From Clostridia bacterium (GTDB lineage: Bacteria; Bacillota; Clostridia; Tissierellales; Dethiosulfatibacteraceae): a DNA stretch of 37,183 nt. Both the position numbers and the translations under genes were made by a program. Below, piece by piece: positions 34,973 to 37,183 of the stretch (position 1 is its first letter; each line of letters begins with the position of its first letter). The stretch covers positions 1-37,183 of the forward strand of contig JAABRS010000004.1 in NCBI GenBank assembly GCA_011390775.1. Direction: 5' to 3'. A model generated the notes under the pieces. That model was not told where the DNA came from. It was given only the letters and a program-made list of their open reading frames with translations, and ran no database searches.

Positions 34973-34986
34973 TGAGCATATGCTCA
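34973..34986. promoter_or_regulatory. 14-base palindrome at the transcript start
   Basis: TGAGCATATGCTCA is a perfect palindrome at about +6 to +20 of the predicted transcript. It could be an operator (the form is like some ArsR- or MarR-type sites) or a 5' protective hairpin. Confidence 0.45.
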
Positions 34987-35032
34987 AAATATTATAAATT
35001 AAATAATACTTATAATATTTCGCAAATGAATA

Positions 35033-35098
35033 GGAGACTGTGATGTGTAGATGTAATTAGGACACTTATTCTACACGGAGTCAATAGTGTAACCGGCC
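35033..35098 (+). ncRNA. c-di-GMP-II riboswitch, first of two
   Basis: The aptamer core opens with GGAGACT and closes with GGAGTCAATAGTGTAACCGGCC-type sequence (35077-35098), which matches the class II c-di-GMP fold. ACACT (35063-35067) pairs with AGTGT (35086-35090), enclosing the small hairpin region. The last bases (ACCGGCC) are also the 5' arm of a terminator (35092-35120), so ligand binding and termination compete: an ON switch. Confidence 0.88.
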
Positions 35099-35120
35099 TT
35101 AGTTTTAGGTTGGTTTTTTT
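35092..35120 (+). terminator. Expression-platform terminator of riboswitch 1
   Basis: ACCGGCCT (35092-35099) pairs with AGGTTGGT (35107-35114; two G-T pairs) and is followed by T6. It overlaps the aptamer's conserved 3' end. Confidence 0.85.
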
Positions 35121-35203
35121 GTCCAATAAATTTAATAAAAGGGGTGATTATTAGGCGATTATGGTTTAGTTTAATGAGATACAAGATGGTATTAGCAGAT
35201 TTT

Positions 35204-35269
35204 GGAGACTAAGAACTTTGGGAATCAAGAGGGCACTTTTCCTTTAGGGAGTCAATAGTGCAACCGACC
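35204..35269 (+). ncRNA. c-di-GMP-II riboswitch, second of two
   Basis: The core runs from GGAGACTAAGAA to AGTGCAACCGACC. It contains GGGCACTT (35231-35238), a small hairpin (TTCC-TTTA-GGGA), and AGTCAATAGTGCAACCGACC (35250-35269), nearly identical to the known Clostridium class II c-di-GMP aptamer. GCACT (35233-35237) pairs with AGTGC (35257-35261). The spacing from the first core to this one is exactly 171 bases. Confidence 0.93.
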
Positions 35270-35289
35270 AGCGATAGCTGGATTTTTTT
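35268..35289 (+). terminator. Expression-platform terminator of riboswitch 2
   Basis: CCAGC-GATA-GCTGG (35268-35281) followed by ATTTTTTT. Its first bases are the CC that ends the aptamer's ACCGACC, so a ligand-bound aptamer should hinder it. It lies 27 bases before the start codon of the surface-protein gene. Confidence 0.9.
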
Positions 35290-35315
35290 ATTTTTGTATG
35301 ATTGGAGGAAATCAA

Positions 35316-37183
35316 ATGATACTGAAAAAGAAGAAATTTATATTATTTTTAGCAACATTAGTTATTTTATTACCTATAATTCAGATTCCATCATACTCTT
35401 ACGACAATTTAGCAGAATTTGATTACGTAGGACCTGGATTATATGAAACAGATTTAGTAGTAATAGAAGGTGGAGAAAGATTAGAAAACTATACCACCGT
35501 TGGAAACGTTTCCATATGGAATACGAGAAATGAATTATTTATTGAAATAACAACAGGTGAAAACTGGACATTAAAGGAAACTATGATATTTGTAGGAAAT
35601 GATGAAATACCTGTTTCAATAGGTGGTAATCCTAAAATGAGTAATTTTCCCTACATAAAAAGATTTAAAGAAGATGAATATTCCTATACTTTAGTACTTA
35701 AACTTGTTGATGATTTGGATATGTCTTGGGGGAGAAGAGACGAAGAAAAAAGAATACCTAAGATTGCAGTGTGTACTAAGGTGAGAAATATTGGAGAGGA
35801 AGATATTCAAGAAAATCAATTATTTGCTTGGGCAGAGGGTAACCATCAGTTTGAGGTTAATTCAGGCTGGTATGTAAATTATGCTGTAGTTCATCCAAAG
35901 ACAGGACATTTTATAGATAGTCCTGTAGAAGGTGTAAACTATAAAACACCTACAGCAAAAGGTAAAACCGACGAAGGAGGAGCCTTCGACTACATAGAAG
36001 GTGAAGATGTAGAGTTTTATATAGGGGAGGTATATATAGGTAAAGCTAAAGCTGCCCATAAAATTACTCCTTATGAAGTATTTAATACAACAAATAGGGA
36101 TGACGAGAGAGCAGTGAATATGGCAATGCTTCTTCAAAGCTTTGACAGTGATGGAGATACTAAGTCGGGAATAAAAATAACCGAAAATGTAAGTGATGCT
36201 TTTAATGAAGTTGTAGAAGAATTAGCAGTACAAGAAGTTGATTTTTCAGATACAGAATTAATAGAGATGCTAATTACAGAAACAGATAATAAAACTGGAA
36301 ACAGCTTAAATATTGTATCCCAAGAAGAAGCTAAACAAAATCTCAAGGACAATACAGACAGTGATATCTTTAGAAAAAATGTATCAAAAACAGAAGGTAC
36401 TGTTAATACTAAGGCAAAATTAGAACTTATGCGAGGATACGTTCCGGCACAAAAAGCCAACGGCGATCCAGTAGATTTAAATTATTATGAAAGAATATAT
36501 AATGAAGACGGAAGTTTTATAGATAACATGATAGAAACAAGAAATGAAGCTAAACCTCTAATAACGGCTTATACAGATGAAATTCCAGGAACTGGTGCAT
36601 CAGATGTATTTGCAGCTGTATCAAGAGATGATGGAGCTTCTTGGAAGATAACCAATATCTCAAAATCAGCAGATAAATCATCATTTGAGCTTGCAAATGG
36701 ACAGGATTATCCTGGTGATGTTAGAAAACCTCAAGTAAGAATAAAAGGCAACTATATATTAGTAGCATGGACATCAACCTTTGCAAGAACAGGAAAGCCT
36801 ACTTATGCTATTAAAACAGAAGATGAAGAATCTGAAGATTATTATCCATATGATGATCCATATTATGAAGAAGATATATGGGGTGTATCCGGACCTCAAA
36901 GATCATTAGATTATACTGATCTTGGATATCCAGAAGTTGGAGAGATACCTTTCAGTGTTGTATGGACATGTAGAGGAGTGATAAATCAAGAAACTGGAGA
37001 AATCACCTGGTATAAACCGGAAAGACTTACCTCCGGAAGAAGAGATGCCTGTCAGATAATGATGGAAGGTGCAGAAGATGTAGGGTTTGCTGTAGTATGG
37101 CAGGAAGATCCTGAAGGACTAAGACCTGGTGAACAAGCCGGTCCTGGTGAAGGATGGAGCGGTGCTACAACAAATCACAAAAC
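35316..37183 (+). CDS. Large secreted surface protein under c-di-GMP control (partial, 3' end beyond window)
   Basis: An open frame from ATG 35316 (ribosome site GGAGG, seven bases) runs off the right edge after 622 codons. Residues 1-30 are a signal peptide: KKKK, a hydrophobic stretch, then a likely cut near SYS. Residues about 190-290 resemble a repeat domain of surface adhesins (FIDSPVEGVNYKT, GKTDEGGAFDYIEGEDVEFYIG in part, LLQSFDSDGD), with the acidic DSDGD at 277-281 a likely Ca2+ site. SRDDGASW (436-443) is an Asp-box motif of sialidase/beta-propeller proteins. DIWGVSGPQRS (520-530) and VGEIPFSVVWTCRG recall the choice-of-anchor O family, from memory only. No anchor is seen because the C-terminus is missing. 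Probable role: adhesion or matrix in the sessile state. Confidence 0.85.
   Translation, partial: MILKKKKFILFLATLVILLPIIQIPSYSYDNLAEFDYVGPGLYETDLVVIEGGERLENYTTVGNVSIWNTRNELFIEITTGENWTLKETMIFVGNDEIPVSIGGNPKMSNFPYIKRFKEDEYSYTLVLKLVDDLDMSWGRRDEEKRIPKIAVCTKVRNIGEEDIQENQLFAWAEGNHQFEVNSGWYVNYAVVHPKTGHFIDSPVEGVNYKTPTAKGKTDEGGAFDYIEGEDVEFYIGEVYIGKAKAAHKITPYEVFNTTNRDDERAVNMAMLLQSFDSDGDTKSGIKITENVSDAFNEVVEELAVQEVDFSDTELIEMLITETDNKTGNSLNIVSQEEAKQNLKDNTDSDIFRKNVSKTEGTVNTKAKLELMRGYVPAQKANGDPVDLNYYERIYNEDGSFIDNMIETRNEAKPLITAYTDEIPGTGASDVFAAVSRDDGASWKITNISKSADKSSFELANGQDYPGDVRKPQVRIKGNYILVAWTSTFARTGKPTYAIKTEDEESEDYYPYDDPYYEEDIWGVSGPQRSLDYTDLGYPEVGEIPFSVVWTCRGVINQETGEITWYKPERLTSGRRDACQIMMEGAEDVGFAVVWQEDPEGLRPGEQAGPGEGWSGATTNHK

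Noticed and set aside
35144-35212. A 22-codon GTG frame between the two riboswitches
   Set aside because: The ribosome site would be too close, and its last codons lie inside the second aptamer core. It is more likely chance than a leader peptide.
35033-35289. c-di-GMP class I (GEMM), preQ1 or other aptamer types for the 35 kb leader
   Set aside because: The class I core and other known cores are absent, while AGTGCAACCGACC and the enclosing pairing fit class II well.
35862-36460. Two minus-strand open frames (91 and 108 codons) opposite the surface-protein gene
   Set aside because: They lie fully antisense to the long signal-peptide-bearing frame, have no ribosome sites and show low-complexity cysteine/phenylalanine- or serine-rich products typical of antisense shadows.
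1-37183. Mobile elements, prophage or CRISPR arrays
   Set aside because: No transposase, integrase, phage or Cas gene and no regularly spaced repeat was seen. The only tandem repeats are the short ones listed.

Overview
The window is AT-rich DNA from an anaerobic low-GC Gram-positive bacterium, most likely a member of the Clostridia or Tissierellia. The evidence is single-chain pyruvate:ferredoxin oxidoreductase, hybrid-cluster protein Hcp, ferredoxin-like and DUF362 Fe-S proteins, HPr kinase/phosphorylase, RapZ, ClpE, a Firmicutes-type LexA box, c-di-GMP-II riboswitches, strong purine-rich ribosome sites, some TTG starts, and many consensus TTGaca/TATAAT promoters. No phage genes, insertion sequences, tRNA/rRNA genes or CRISPR arrays are seen.

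Layout, left to right. (1) 1-715: end of one chromate-transporter half and the whole second half. (2) 890-2879: a two-gene operon of a class V aminotransferase and a DapA-superfamily aldolase, plausibly a glyoxylate/4-hydroxy-2-oxoglutarate pair. (3) 2965-5738: cupin and hcp diverging from a Crp/Fnr regulator, with one palindrome between them. (4) 5785-6321: a small ferredoxin-like protein whose promoter spacer is a CsoR-type palindrome, then a small membrane protein. (5) 6415-8944: a MATE exporter convergent with a DUF362 Fe-S protein. (6) 9111-16884: LexA-controlled uvrB-uvrA, a degenerate PAS-GGDEF protein, and uvrC. (7) 16885-18380, minus strand: the wreck of a cobalamin operon, with an intact promoter and B12 riboswitch followed by remnants of cbiB, cobD and one more gene. 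(8) 18471-23338: hprK and PFOR. (9) 23395-25720: glpK and a short AEC-type transporter. (10) 25781-30445: murB, PHP phosphoesterase, rapZ, a second MATE exporter and a nitroreductase. (11) 30518-34663, minus strand: putP and clpE. (12) 34932-37183: a strong promoter, two c-di-GMP-II riboswitches in series, each with its own terminator, then the first 622 codons of a secreted surface protein that runs off the window.

How the parts fit. The chromosomal backbone uvrBA - uvrC - hprK - murB - PHP - rapZ is a known clostridial neighbourhood, here interrupted by metabolic genes and by the decayed cobalamin locus. Energy metabolism (PFOR, ferredoxin, GlpK, HPr kinase) is that of a fermenter; hcp and its regulator suggest a nitrosative-stress response; putP suggests proline uptake.

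The most striking system is the double c-di-GMP-II switch. Both terminators share bases with the aptamer 3' ends, so the surface protein should be made only when both aptamers are bound, that is, at high c-di-GMP. Functional calls rest on motif recognition by eye; no database search was possible.
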